From Sandaracinaceae bacterium (lineage in GTDB: Bacteria > Myxococcota_A > Polyangia > Polyangiales > Sandaracinaceae): a stretch of DNA of 48,318 nucleotides. The notes beneath the pieces were generated by a model. That model was not told the origin of the DNA and ran no database searches. It was given only the letters and a program-made list of their open reading frames with translations. Positions 41,952 through 48,318 of this stretch are shown here, one piece after another (the stretch's first letter is position 1; each line of letters starts with the position of its first letter). The stretch lies in the NCBI GenBank assembly GCA_019694315.1, contig JAIBCE010000015.1:1-48318 (forward strand), read 5' to 3'. A program made the position numbers and the translations under genes.

Positions 41952-43706
41952 TCACCCGCCCGCGTCGACGCCCTCGCCCGCGTCGTCGCCCACGCCCGCG
42001 TCCGGCTCGGGCGCGCTCGCGTCGGGCATGCCCGCATCCGTCCGCACCGAGCTGCCGCCAGGGACGGTGAGCGGATCCAGCATGGTCGAGGTGGTGCGGC
42101 CCGGACGCATCCCGCAGCCGTTCACGATCGAGGCGCCGCCCGTAGCCATCACGCTGCTCGGCGTGTCGCCGGTGAGGTCGGAGCAGTAGAACACGTGCGT
42201 CACCGCGGGCGCCGCCTGCGAGGCCGCGAGATCCGATCGCCCGAACGGCGCCGGGATCGCTGCGACGGCGGAGCCGAAGGCCGCAGACTCGTTCGAGCTC
42301 GACAGCCACAGCGTCCCGCGGCGCGCCATGTCCTGGCCCATCTGCGCGAGCATCGCGGTGCCCGGGATGGTCTGCACCACGCCCGCGCCCTCCCGATTGG
42401 TGCTCGCGCCGGGGGCGCCCACCGCGAGATCGTCGCGACCATCCCCGTCGAGATCGCCTGCGGCGAGGGCGTGTCCGAAGCGGCTCGACTCGCAGCTCAC
42501 CTCGGTGCCGCGTGCGTTGGGCAGACACCCGAACGTGCCTGCCGCGCGCGCGCTCGAGGGCGTCGTGAGGCTGCACGTGTCGCCGCCGAAGTCCGCGCCA
42601 TCGAAGATCTGGACGGGGCGATCGAGCGGCAGCGCGCTGCTGTCGGTGGGCTGCGAGCCCACGGCGAGATCGGGGTGACCGTCGCCGTCGAAGTCGCCGA
42701 ACGCGAGCGCATCGCCGAAGCCCACGTCGTCCGTGCTGCCCGCGAGGCAGCCGATCACCTGCGCCGAGACGCTGTCACCCGTGGCGGCCGTGACCTCCGC
42801 GACCACCACGCGCCGCGTGTCGGTGCCCATGGTCGCGGCGAAGCGGATCACCGGCGTGGTCGCAGAGCGATCCACGGTGAGCGCGACGTTGCTGCCGAGG
42901 CGCGCACCGTCCGAGAGCTCGAGGCCCGCGATGGGGATGATGCCTCGACGAGCCCCACCATCGAGCTGGCCCATGCCGAGGCCGCGCTGCTGATCGACGA
43001 GGTGACGGAGGCGGAAGATCGCGCCCTGTCCGTCGGTGTCGGGCGCGCCGAAGATCGCCACGCCGAAGGGATGATCGATCGGAACACCCGCGGCCGACGA
43101 TCCCCACCCGAGGCCGTTCTCCACGGGCAGCATGAGCGACATCTGCGCGCCGATCGACTCGCAGCGCACCTGCACCCGCTCCTGCGTGTTGAAGACGCCC
43201 GCGGTGACGGCCACGCAGCCCCACCAATCCATCGGCGTCGCGGTGTGCATGTACGGAAAGCCCGCGCCCGCGCGGCGACCCGAGCCGCAGTTGACGACGG
43301 TGCTACCCGCCTCGCGATCCTCCGAGTGGCAGCCGCGGAAGGCCGGCGGCACCGTGGCGCGATCGCCGCGATCGTGCTCGACCACCGTGTCGATCGCCTC
43401 CATCGGCATGCCGGGGCGCACCTCGTCCCAGATGCGGAAGACCGCGTAGCTCCCCTGCGTCTCGGAGCGCACCGAATTGCCGCCCACGTAGAGCCGCGTG
43501 CCGCGCACGAAGGAGTCGCGCATCACGGGCACCTCGTAGCCGAAGAGCACCGTGCCGAAGCGCGGGCCCCCATCGCCCTCGACCTCGACCGTCGTGACGG
43601 AGGCGGTGCGCGAGAGCGACTGGAAGTCATCCCACGTGTGACAGCCCACGCCGGTGGCGGCGAGCGCGACCGCGCCCAGACCCAACGACGTTCGACGCGC
43701 GCGCAT
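41952..43706 (-). CDS. FG-GAP repeat lipoprotein
   Basis: A 584-residue lipoprotein. The ATG at 43706 shares a base with the upstream stop (TGATG). The signal is MRARRTSLGLGAVALAATGVGC. The body has FG-GAP-like beta-propeller repeats of the integrin-alpha type: FGDALAFGDFDGDGHPDLAVG (split over residues 330-350) and FGHALAAGDLDGDGRDDLAVG (about 410-430), with calcium-binding Asp residues. It ends with an Asp/Ala/Gly-rich tail (AGMPDASAPEPDAGVGDDAG). It is translationally coupled with the PEGA protein gene. It is likely on the cell surface; the ligand is unknown. Confidence 0.88.
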   Translation of the reverse strand: MRARRTSLGLGAVALAATGVGCHTWDDFQSLSRTASVTTVEVEGDGGPRFGTVLFGYEVPVMRDSFVRGTRLYVGGNSVRSETQGSYAVFRIWDEVRPGMPMEAIDTVVEHDRGDRATVPPAFRGCHSEDREAGSTVVNCGSGRRAGAGFPYMHTATPMDWWGCVAVTAGVFNTQERVQVRCESIGAQMSLMLPVENGLGWGSSAAGVPIDHPFGVAIFGAPDTDGQGAIFRLRHLVDQQRGLGMGQLDGGARRGIIPIAGLELSDGARLGSNVALTVDRSATTPVIRFAATMGTDTRRVVVAEVTAATGDSVSAQVIGCLAGSTDDVGFGDALAFGDFDGDGHPDLAVGSQPTDSSALPLDRPVQIFDGADFGGDTCSLTTPSSARAAGTFGCLPNARGTEVSCESSRFGHALAAGDLDGDGRDDLAVGAPGASTNREGAGVVQTIPGTAMLAQMGQDMARRGTLWLSSSNESAAFGSAVAAIPAPFGRSDLAASQAAPAVTHVFYCSDLTGDTPSSVMATGGASIVNGCGMRPGRTTSTMLDPLTVPGGSSVRTDAGMPDASAPEPDAGVGDDAGEGVDAGG

Positions 43707-45223
43707 CACAGCACCCCCGACAGCGTGAGACCGAAGACATCGCCGCTCGACGAGCCGCCGGGCGAGAACATGGGAAGGACCGTCCAGTCGCGCGGATCGA
43801 GCACCGTCCCTTCGGAGGGCGGCAGATCGTCGTAGAACGCATAGAAGAGCGAGAGCGCGGCGCCGAGACCTGCGACGCCGTACGCGACCCACTGGCCGAT
43901 CGACATCCAGTAGCCGACCTGCAGACGCTCGTCGTCGGCCTGGAGCGTGCCGGCCGTGCGCGCACGATCGAGCTCGGCGTAGAGATCGTTCACGTAGATC
44001 GACATGCCGATCGCGCCTCCGAGGAAGAGGCCGCCGATCACGCCCGCCGCGATGGCGCCGCCGCGGCCCATCGCGGGGCGCAGGCGCACACGGATGGGTC
44101 GCAGCTGACCGCGCGCGACCTCCACCGTGGACTCCCAGGCCTTCATGTTGTCGTGCTCGACGCGCACGATGTGCGTGCCGCCCTCGACCTGGCCTTCCCA
44201 CGGCACCGCGCCCACCTGGATGCCGTCGATCAAGATGCGCGCGCCGCGGAGGTTTCCGACCACGCGAAGGCGCCCGTAGCTCACGCGCTCGAGATCCACG
44301 TCCACGCGGACCTCGTCACCCACGGCGATGTCGAACTCGCGCTCGACGGCGTCGTAGCCCTGGCGCTCGATCCACACGCGATGGTGACCCGCCTGGAGGG
44401 GCCCCTCGAACGGCGTCTGTCCGCGCGCGCCGTGCTCGCGGTCGTCGATGATCACGCCTGCCCCGGGCGGATCCGAGAGGACCCGGACGTAGCCGAGGAA
44501 TTCGCCCTGGCTGAGGTTCAGGAAGAGCCGGTTCAGCACACCCGGCTGCACGTCGAAGTCGCGCTCGAAGCGGTTGTAGTCCGGGTGCTCGATCACGATG
44601 TGGTAGGCGCCGTGCTCGAGGGTCTGCGTGAGGGGCGCCGGACCGGTCGCGACCGTGCCGGACGCGTTGGTGATCGTGACGGTCGCGCCCTCGGGCTCGC
44701 TCTCGACGGCGACGAGCGAGAGGAGCTGGTCGACCACCTGCGCGCTCGGCGCGGTCGGCGTGGCCTCGGTCGTCTCCACCGGAGGAGGTGGCTCGCGCCC
44801 CGCGGCCTCGGCGGCCTCGCGCTCGGCCCGCTCGCGGGCGAGCTGCGCCTCGTGCTCCTGGATGCGCGTGCGGAGCGTCGCGATGCGGGCCTCGACCTCG
44901 GCGCGCTCGGACGCGTTCGTCTCCACGCGGACATAGCGCTCGAAGTAGTCGACCGCGTGCGTGAGATCGCCCCCGGTCTCGTAGGCCACGCCCGCGTTGA
45001 AGAGGAACGCGGAGAAGGGATGGATCCCGTAGGCCGCATCGAACTCCGCGGCCGCCTCCGCAAAACGACCCTGGAGGAAATAGGCCTGTCCCTGCTCCAT
45101 CCGCCCTCGCGCCTGCTCGATCGCGGCGCGCGAAGGACGCGAGGCACGCTGCGCCTCGGCAGGAAGAGCCATCCACGACAGTGCCATCAAGGTCAGACAC
45201 GCAACCCAAGCAAGCGAACGCAT
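43706..45223 (-). CDS. TPR and PEGA-domain exported protein
   Basis: A 505-residue exported protein. The ATG at 45223 has CCTCCCC on the plus strand at 45228-45234, that is GGGGAGG on the mRNA. The signal is MRSLAWVACLTLMALSWMA with cleavage after AEA. A TPR segment follows (GQAYFLQGRFAEAAAEFDAA, THAVDYFERYVRV) with a coiled coil (IQEHEAQLARERAEREAAEA). Several PEGA-type beta domains then follow (VESEPEGATVTITNASG, VLSDPPGAGVIIDDREHG, GNLRGARILIDGIQVGAVPW). The C-terminal part has two hydrophobic helices. It forms a unit with the FG-GAP lipoprotein gene. Confidence 0.88.
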   Translation of the reverse strand: MRSLAWVACLTLMALSWMALPAEAQRASRPSRAAIEQARGRMEQGQAYFLQGRFAEAAAEFDAAYGIHPFSAFLFNAGVAYETGGDLTHAVDYFERYVRVETNASERAEVEARIATLRTRIQEHEAQLARERAEREAAEAAGREPPPPVETTEATPTAPSAQVVDQLLSLVAVESEPEGATVTITNASGTVATGPAPLTQTLEHGAYHIVIEHPDYNRFERDFDVQPGVLNRLFLNLSQGEFLGYVRVLSDPPGAGVIIDDREHGARGQTPFEGPLQAGHHRVWIERQGYDAVEREFDIAVGDEVRVDVDLERVSYGRLRVVGNLRGARILIDGIQVGAVPWEGQVEGGTHIVRVEHDNMKAWESTVEVARGQLRPIRVRLRPAMGRGGAIAAGVIGGLFLGGAIGMSIYVNDLYAELDRARTAGTLQADDERLQVGYWMSIGQWVAYGVAGLGAALSLFYAFYDDLPPSEGTVLDPRDWTVLPMFSPGGSSSGDVFGLTLSGVL

Positions 45224-45457
45224 CGAACCTCCCCGACGGCCCTGAGGCCGCGTGATCCGCCCTCGCCGACGAGGCTGGATGAGGATGTGTAGCGCATCTT
45301 GGCCCATCAGACCCAGACAAGTTCACGGCGTCCCGTCCCGGGAGCAGTCGCCCACGGATGCCACCGTGTGCCAGCGCCCCGCCCCAGCCGTGCCGCGTCA
45401 CCAGGCGCTCGTGCCGGCGGCTACGGTTCGACGACCGCCCGACCGATGTAGCCCGAT

Positions 45458-45931
45458 GTGACTGCCCTCCTCTACGCCCAGCACGGCGCCGCCGTCGGTG
45501 TGCTGGGACCGTTCGCCCTCTGCACCGCCGACGGCCCGAGCGCGTTCTCGCCGATCACGGCCCGACGCGTCGTCTCGGAGATCGAGCGCCTGCGGCGCAC
45601 GAGCCATCGCTCACGGCTCGTCTACGTGTACGTCGTCGCGGAGGACGCGAACCTCCCGGATCACGAGACCCGCAAGATCGTCGCGGAGGTGGCGCAGCAC
45701 GTGGATGCGGTCATCGGCATCCACGAGGGAACCGGCTTTCGTGCGAGCGTCGTGCGCGGGATGATCACCAGCATCAACCTGCTGGCGCGACAGCGCCTGC
45801 GACCGATCATCTTCGCCAGCGTGGGCGAGGCGGTAGAGCACCTCGAGCGCCGCTCCCCCGAGCTCGGGGCAAAGCGCCTCTTCGAGGCCCTCGCCTCCGT
45901 CCGCGCGCAGGGGCGCCGCGCCGCTGCCTGA
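45458..45931 (+). CDS. STAS-like protein, unknown function
   Basis: A 157-residue protein beginning at a GTG (45458). It has an alpha/beta layout like STAS or SpoIIAA proteins: VLGPFALCTADG, a helix PITARRVVSEIERL, strands SRLVYVYVVAEDA and DAVIGIHEGTGFRASVVRGM, LRPIIFASVGEAVEHL. No phosphorylatable Ser can be identified with confidence. There is no signal peptide, so it is cytoplasmic. The gene diverges from the PEGA gene across 234 bases. Confidence 0.65.
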   Translation: MTALLYAQHGAAVGVLGPFALCTADGPSAFSPITARRVVSEIERLRRTSHRSRLVYVYVVAEDANLPDHETRKIVAEVAQHVDAVIGIHEGTGFRASVVRGMITSINLLARQRLRPIIFASVGEAVEHLERRSPELGAKRLFEALASVRAQGRRAAA

Positions 45932-45952
45932 GCCACCCCGCCCGTCGTCGCA

Positions 45953-46540
45953 TCAACCGACGAGCTTGTACTGCTCCGTCCACACGGAGCGGAGCGCGAG
46001 CTCTCGCGTCTCGCGGGTGGGATCGTCGAGGAGCCACGGGAACTTCGCGGCGTGGCGACGCGGCACGAGGACCGTCGCGTCGGGCGCGTACGTGCCGAAG
46101 ACGTGATCCCAGATCGGCGTGCTCACGCCGTGGTTGAGCTTCGCGTTGCCGAAGTGGTGGCTCAGGTGATGTCGACGCGCCCAGCGGCCGTACGGGCCGC
46201 GCGGCTCGGCCACGTGCACGAGGCGATGGATGACCTCGTAGACGATCCAGCCCGTGAGCACGCCGATGACGAGGCCCGACGCGAAGGTCGCCTCCGTCAC
46301 CAGCATCCCGAGCGCGAAGATACCGCCGACGATCGGGACCGCGAGGGCGAGCTTCACCGACAGCGGCGCGAAGTAGTCGACCTTCGCGTGGTGCTCGAGG
46401 TGCTCACGCGCCATCGCCCCGCCCAGCACGCGCTCGTGGAACACCCAGCGGTGGAGCAGGTACTCGAGGAAGGTCCAGAGGAAGAGGCCCAGCACGAACG
46501 CGAGGCCGAGCAGGCCCAGGGTTGCCAGCGTCGAGGTCAT
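45953..46540 (-). CDS. Fatty-acid-hydroxylase/sterol-desaturase family membrane protein
   Basis: A 195-residue integral membrane di-iron enzyme candidate. It has the histidine clusters of the family: HRWVFH (30-35), HLEHH (47-51), HRLVH (105-109) and HHLSHH (124-129), with hydrophobic segments between (LATLGLLGLAFVLGLFLWTF, ASGLVIGVLTGWIVYEVI). These ligate iron for hydroxylating or desaturating a lipid. The exact substrate is unknown; carotenoid or fatty acid hydroxylation are both possible. The start at 46540 is preceded by an AT-rich control region with an inverted repeat (46551-46565). Confidence 0.88.
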   Translation of the reverse strand: MTSTLATLGLLGLAFVLGLFLWTFLEYLLHRWVFHERVLGGAMAREHLEHHAKVDYFAPLSVKLALAVPIVGGIFALGMLVTEATFASGLVIGVLTGWIVYEVIHRLVHVAEPRGPYGRWARRHHLSHHFGNAKLNHGVSTPIWDHVFGTYAPDATVLVPRRHAAKFPWLLDDPTRETRELALRSVWTEQYKLVG

Positions 46541-46545
46541 GCGAG

Positions 46546-46576
46546 CGATGTTGAACTAGATTCAATAACCCGTCAA
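46546..46576 (-). promoter_or_regulatory. Possible promoter with TTGAA-N5-TTCAA operator
   Basis: Read on the minus strand, TTGACG overlapping the pncA stop is followed 17 bases later by CAACAT, a plausible -35/-10 pair. The inverted repeat TTGAA-TCTAG-TTCAA lies between them (46551-46565), where a dimeric repressor could block transcription of the hydroxylase-like gene. The -10 is weak. Confidence 0.4.
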
Positions 46577-47187
46577 GCCACTCCCACGAGCTCGGCGCCG
46601 GCCTCGCGCATCGCCTCGATCGCGCGCGCGCCGTCGCCGGGCTGGAGGTCGACCGCGCGGACGCCCTCGACGAGCACGCGCACCGAGAAGCCGAGCTCGA
46701 GCGCGTCGAGCACCGTGGCCTTCACGCAGTAGTCCGTGGCGAGCCCCACCACGTCGAGCGCGCTCACCCCGAGCGCGCGGAGCGTCGCCTCGAGATCAGT
46801 CTTCTTGCGGCGCGCGTTGTCGAAGAAGCCGCTGTAGCTGTCGATGCTCGGGTCGGTGCCCTTGGGCACGACGGCCGCGAGGCGGCGGCGATCGAGCGCC
46901 TCGGCGAGCTCGGCACCGCGGCTCCCTCGGACGCAGTGGTCCGGCCAGAGCGTCTGCGGAAGGCCCGCGAGCTCGCCCTGCGCGTAGGGGGCGGCGCCAG
47001 GGTGCTGCGAGGCGAAGCTCCCGTGGTCCGGCGGGTGGAGGTCCTGCGTCGCGACGACGGCCGCATACGCGCCGCTCGCGATGCAGCGGTTGGCCACCGC
47101 GATCACCTCGTCGCCGCGCGGCACGGCCAGCGCCCCGCCGGGCAGGAAGTCGTTCTGGATGTCGATCAGGAGAAGTCCTCGCGTCAC
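46573..47187 (-). CDS. pncA: Nicotinamidase/pyrazinamidase PncA
   Basis: PncA hydrolyses nicotinamide to nicotinate for NAD salvage in the cytoplasm. The 204-residue protein has the cysteine hydrolase fold. The catalytic triad is Asp9 (LLLIDIQNDFLPGGAL), Lys109 (VVPKGTDP) and Cys154 (GLATDYCVKATVLDA). The metal ligands are Asp49 and His51 (TQDLHPPDHGSF) with His84 (LWPDHCVRG). It follows nrtR by 27 bases in the same direction and so sits in an NAD operon with nadE. NrtR probably regulates this operon. Identification is firm. Confidence 0.95.
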   Translation of the reverse strand: MTRGLLLIDIQNDFLPGGALAVPRGDEVIAVANRCIASGAYAAVVATQDLHPPDHGSFASQHPGAAPYAQGELAGLPQTLWPDHCVRGSRGAELAEALDRRRLAAVVPKGTDPSIDSYSGFFDNARRKKTDLEATLRALGVSALDVVGLATDYCVKATVLDALELGFSVRVLVEGVRAVDLQPGDGARAIEAMREAGAELVGVA

Positions 47188-47214
47188 ATCGCCTCCTCGC
47201 CGCGTGGTTGTCGA

Positions 47215-48069
47215 TCAGATCTCGAAGACGAAGCCCGAGCGCTCGAGCCGCCGGTAGCGCTTCTCGTCGAAGCGGTAGAGCGCCGCCGCGCGGTGCGCGA
47301 CCGAGGCCTCGAGCTCGCCCGTGGGCTCGAGCACGTCGAGCGCGAGCACGCGCTTGCGGAAATTGCGCTTGTCGAGGCTCACGCCGAGCACCGCCTCGTA
47401 GAGCTCCTGGAGCGCGCGCAGCGGAAAGCGCTCCGGCAGGAGCTCGAAGCCCACCGGGCGCGTGCGGACGCGGGCGCGCAGCCGCTCGCGCGCGGCCTCG
47501 AGGATCTCGGCGTGATCGAACGCCAGTGGGGGCAGCGCCTCGAGCGCGAACCACCGCGCCTCCGCGGCGTCGGAGCCCTCGTGGATGCGCGTGCTGCGGC
47601 CCCGGACGAGGGCGACGAAGGCGACCGAGATCACGCGCTCGCGAGGGTCGCGATCCACGCGTGAGAAGGTCTTGAGCTCCTCGAGGTAGACATCGGTCAG
47701 CCCCGTCTCCTCGGCGAGCTCGCGACGCACCGCTCGATCGAGCGTCTCGTCCACGTGCACGAAGCCTCCGGGCAGCGCCCAGGCCCCCTCGAACGGCGGC
47801 AGGCCCCGCTTCACGAGGAGCACCGAGAGCCGGCCGGCGTCGAAGGCCAGGACCACGGCGTCGACCGTGAGCGCGGGGCGCGGATGAGCGTAGGTGAAGC
47901 GACGCTCACGACTGGCCCCCTCACGACTGGCACCCTCGCGACTGGCACCCTCGCGACTGGCACCCTCGCGACTGGCACCCTCGCGACTGGCACCCTCGCG
48001 ACTGGCACCCTCGCGACTGGCACCCTCGCGACTGGCACCCTCGCGACTGGCACCCTTGGCGCGGGTCAT
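47215..48069 (-). CDS. nrtR: NrtR-type NUDIX-winged-helix regulator with N-terminal EGASR repeats
   Basis: NrtR represses NAD-biosynthesis genes and senses ADP-ribose through its Nudix fold. The 284-residue protein has three parts. Residues 5-54 are KGASR plus nine EGASR units, encoded by the 15-bp array. Residues about 60-195 are a Nudix domain with an intact-looking box, G102-x5-E108-x7-R116-E117-L118-x-E120-E121-x-G123-L124. The C-terminus is the NrtR winged helix ([17 protein letters not shown] then [15 protein letters not shown]). The start at 48069 overlaps the nadE stop as ATGA. NadE and PncA on either side are typical NrtR targets. Retention of the Nudix box leaves catalysis possible. 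The repeat is not part of the family. Confidence 0.9.
   Translation of the reverse strand: MTRAKGASREGASREGASREGASREGASREGASREGASREGASREGASREGASRERRFTYAHPRPALTVDAVVLAFDAGRLSVLLVKRGLPPFEGAWALPGGFVHVDETLDRAVRRELAEETGLTDVYLEELKTFSRVDRDPRERVISVAFVALVRGRSTRIHEGSDAAEARWFALEALPPLAFDHAEILEAARERLRARVRTRPVGFELLPERFPLRALQELYEAVLGVSLDKRNFRKRVLALDVLEPTGELEASVAHRAAALYRFDEKRYRRLERSGFVFEI
47910..48059. repeat. Tandem 15-bp repeat, ten units, in the nrtR N-terminus
   Basis: Eight perfect units of GACTGGCACCCTCGC (47925-48044) are flanked by two degenerate ones (47910-47924 and 48045-48059). On the minus strand each reads GAG GGT GCC AGT CGC (EGASR). The first 12 bases equal the repeat unit at 7571-7630. All units keep frame. 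Confidence 0.97.
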
Positions 48070-48318
48070 CGAGGTGTCTCCCCCTCGCGCGCGAGCGCCG
48101 CTCGCATGGCGCCGAGCTCGCGAGAGAAGCCGCCAGAGAGGATCGGGAGGCGACAGAACGTCTTGGGATCGAGGCTCTCGTCGTCGAGGTGTAAGCTCGG
48201 GGCGTAGCGCTCGCGCTTCCACTGGTTGCGCGCGAAGAGCGTGAAGAAGCGCTCCACCCAGAGGCCCAGACGGTGCGCGGGGATCTCGGGCCGCTCGAGC
48301 CGCAGGATCTCGAGGATC
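48066..48318 (-). CDS. nadE: NAD synthetase NadE, C-terminal end (runs off right edge)
   Basis: The last 83 or so codons of a gene that enters from the right. The sequence [37 protein letters not shown] and [17 protein letters not shown] is like the C-terminus of glutamine-dependent NAD synthetases. The enzyme makes NAD from deamido-NAD and ATP in the cytoplasm. The stop overlaps the nrtR ATG as ATGA. Its place beside nrtR and pncA supports the call. The start and most of the protein are outside the window. Confidence 0.85.
   Translation of the reverse strand, partial: ILEILRLERPEIPAHRLGLWVERFFTLFARNQWKRERYAPSLHLDDESLDPKTFCRLPILSGGFSRELGAMRAALAREGETPR

Noticed and set aside
47910..48059. Tandem repeats taken for a CRISPR array
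   Set aside because: Units are 15 bp with no spacers, and the array is within an open reading frame; there are no cas genes.

Overview
The window is very GC-rich DNA with strong G/C preference at third codon positions, densely packed genes and many 4-base ATGA or GTGA start/stop overlaps. It looks like a chromosomal segment of a myxobacterium (Myxococcota, probably the Polyangiales/Sandaracinus side). The supporting signs are about fifteen predicted lipoproteins, several with Asp-Ala-rich linkers after the lipobox, thrombospondin-3-like Asp repeats, Cys-rich surface repeats, a subtilase with a Cys/TM/Arg tail resembling a MYXO-CTERM anchor, and two sigma-54 activators. This taxonomic reading is inference. 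I saw no rRNA, tRNA, CRISPR array or transposase gene.

Region 1 (1-6600, minus strand) is one operon for a cytoplasmic group 3b-type (sulfhydrogenase-like) [NiFe] hydrogenase. It reads cyclic-nucleotide-binding sensor, a fused HydB-HydG electron-transfer/diaphorase subunit, small subunit, large subunit, maturation endopeptidase, a shortened HypA, and hypF, which runs off the left edge. Every junction overlaps. The HypA homologue lacks the zinc ribbon, and the beta and gamma diaphorase subunits are one polypeptide.

Region 2 (6687-24807) is envelope genes of mostly unknown function: an L,D-transpeptidase-like lipoprotein with an in-frame 12-bp tandem repeat, a TPR protein, a VWA/Asp-repeat lipoprotein, an AlaX-type trans-editing protein, a 941-residue Gly-Asp repeat lipoprotein, a lipoprotein with 17 Cys-rich repeats, a DUF6600-like protein and a two-gene lipoprotein operon.

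Region 3 (25099-34785) starts with ettA (ABC-F translation factor). It continues with small lipoproteins, a tandem-parvulin lipoprotein, a START-like protein, an OmpA-family peptidoglycan-binding lipoprotein and its DUF4398-like partner, and an exported subtilase coupled to a membrane protein.

Region 4 (34786-45931) holds pcnB (poly(A) polymerase), yghU (glutathione-dependent oxidoreductase), two NtrC-type response regulators with a lipoprotein between them, an FG-GAP lipoprotein and a PEGA/TPR protein, and a small STAS-like protein. Region 5 (45953-48318) is a fatty-acid-hydroxylase-family membrane protein followed by an NAD-salvage operon read leftward: nadE (partial), nrtR, pncA.

The least explained structure is at the DNA level. 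First, a 12-bp core, GACTGGCACCCT, is tandemly amplified in the same reading phase in two unrelated genes 40 kb apart (period 12 in the transpeptidase gene, period 15 in nrtR), using codons that look atypical for this genome. Second, a 59-bp sequence (57/59 identical) sits directly on the stop codons of pcnB and of a response regulator. Its neighbourhood carries three perfect tandem hairpins, and a third hairpin-rich spacer at 21131-21330 shares 19 bp with the flank of one copy. Together these look like an undescribed family of intergenic mosaic elements.
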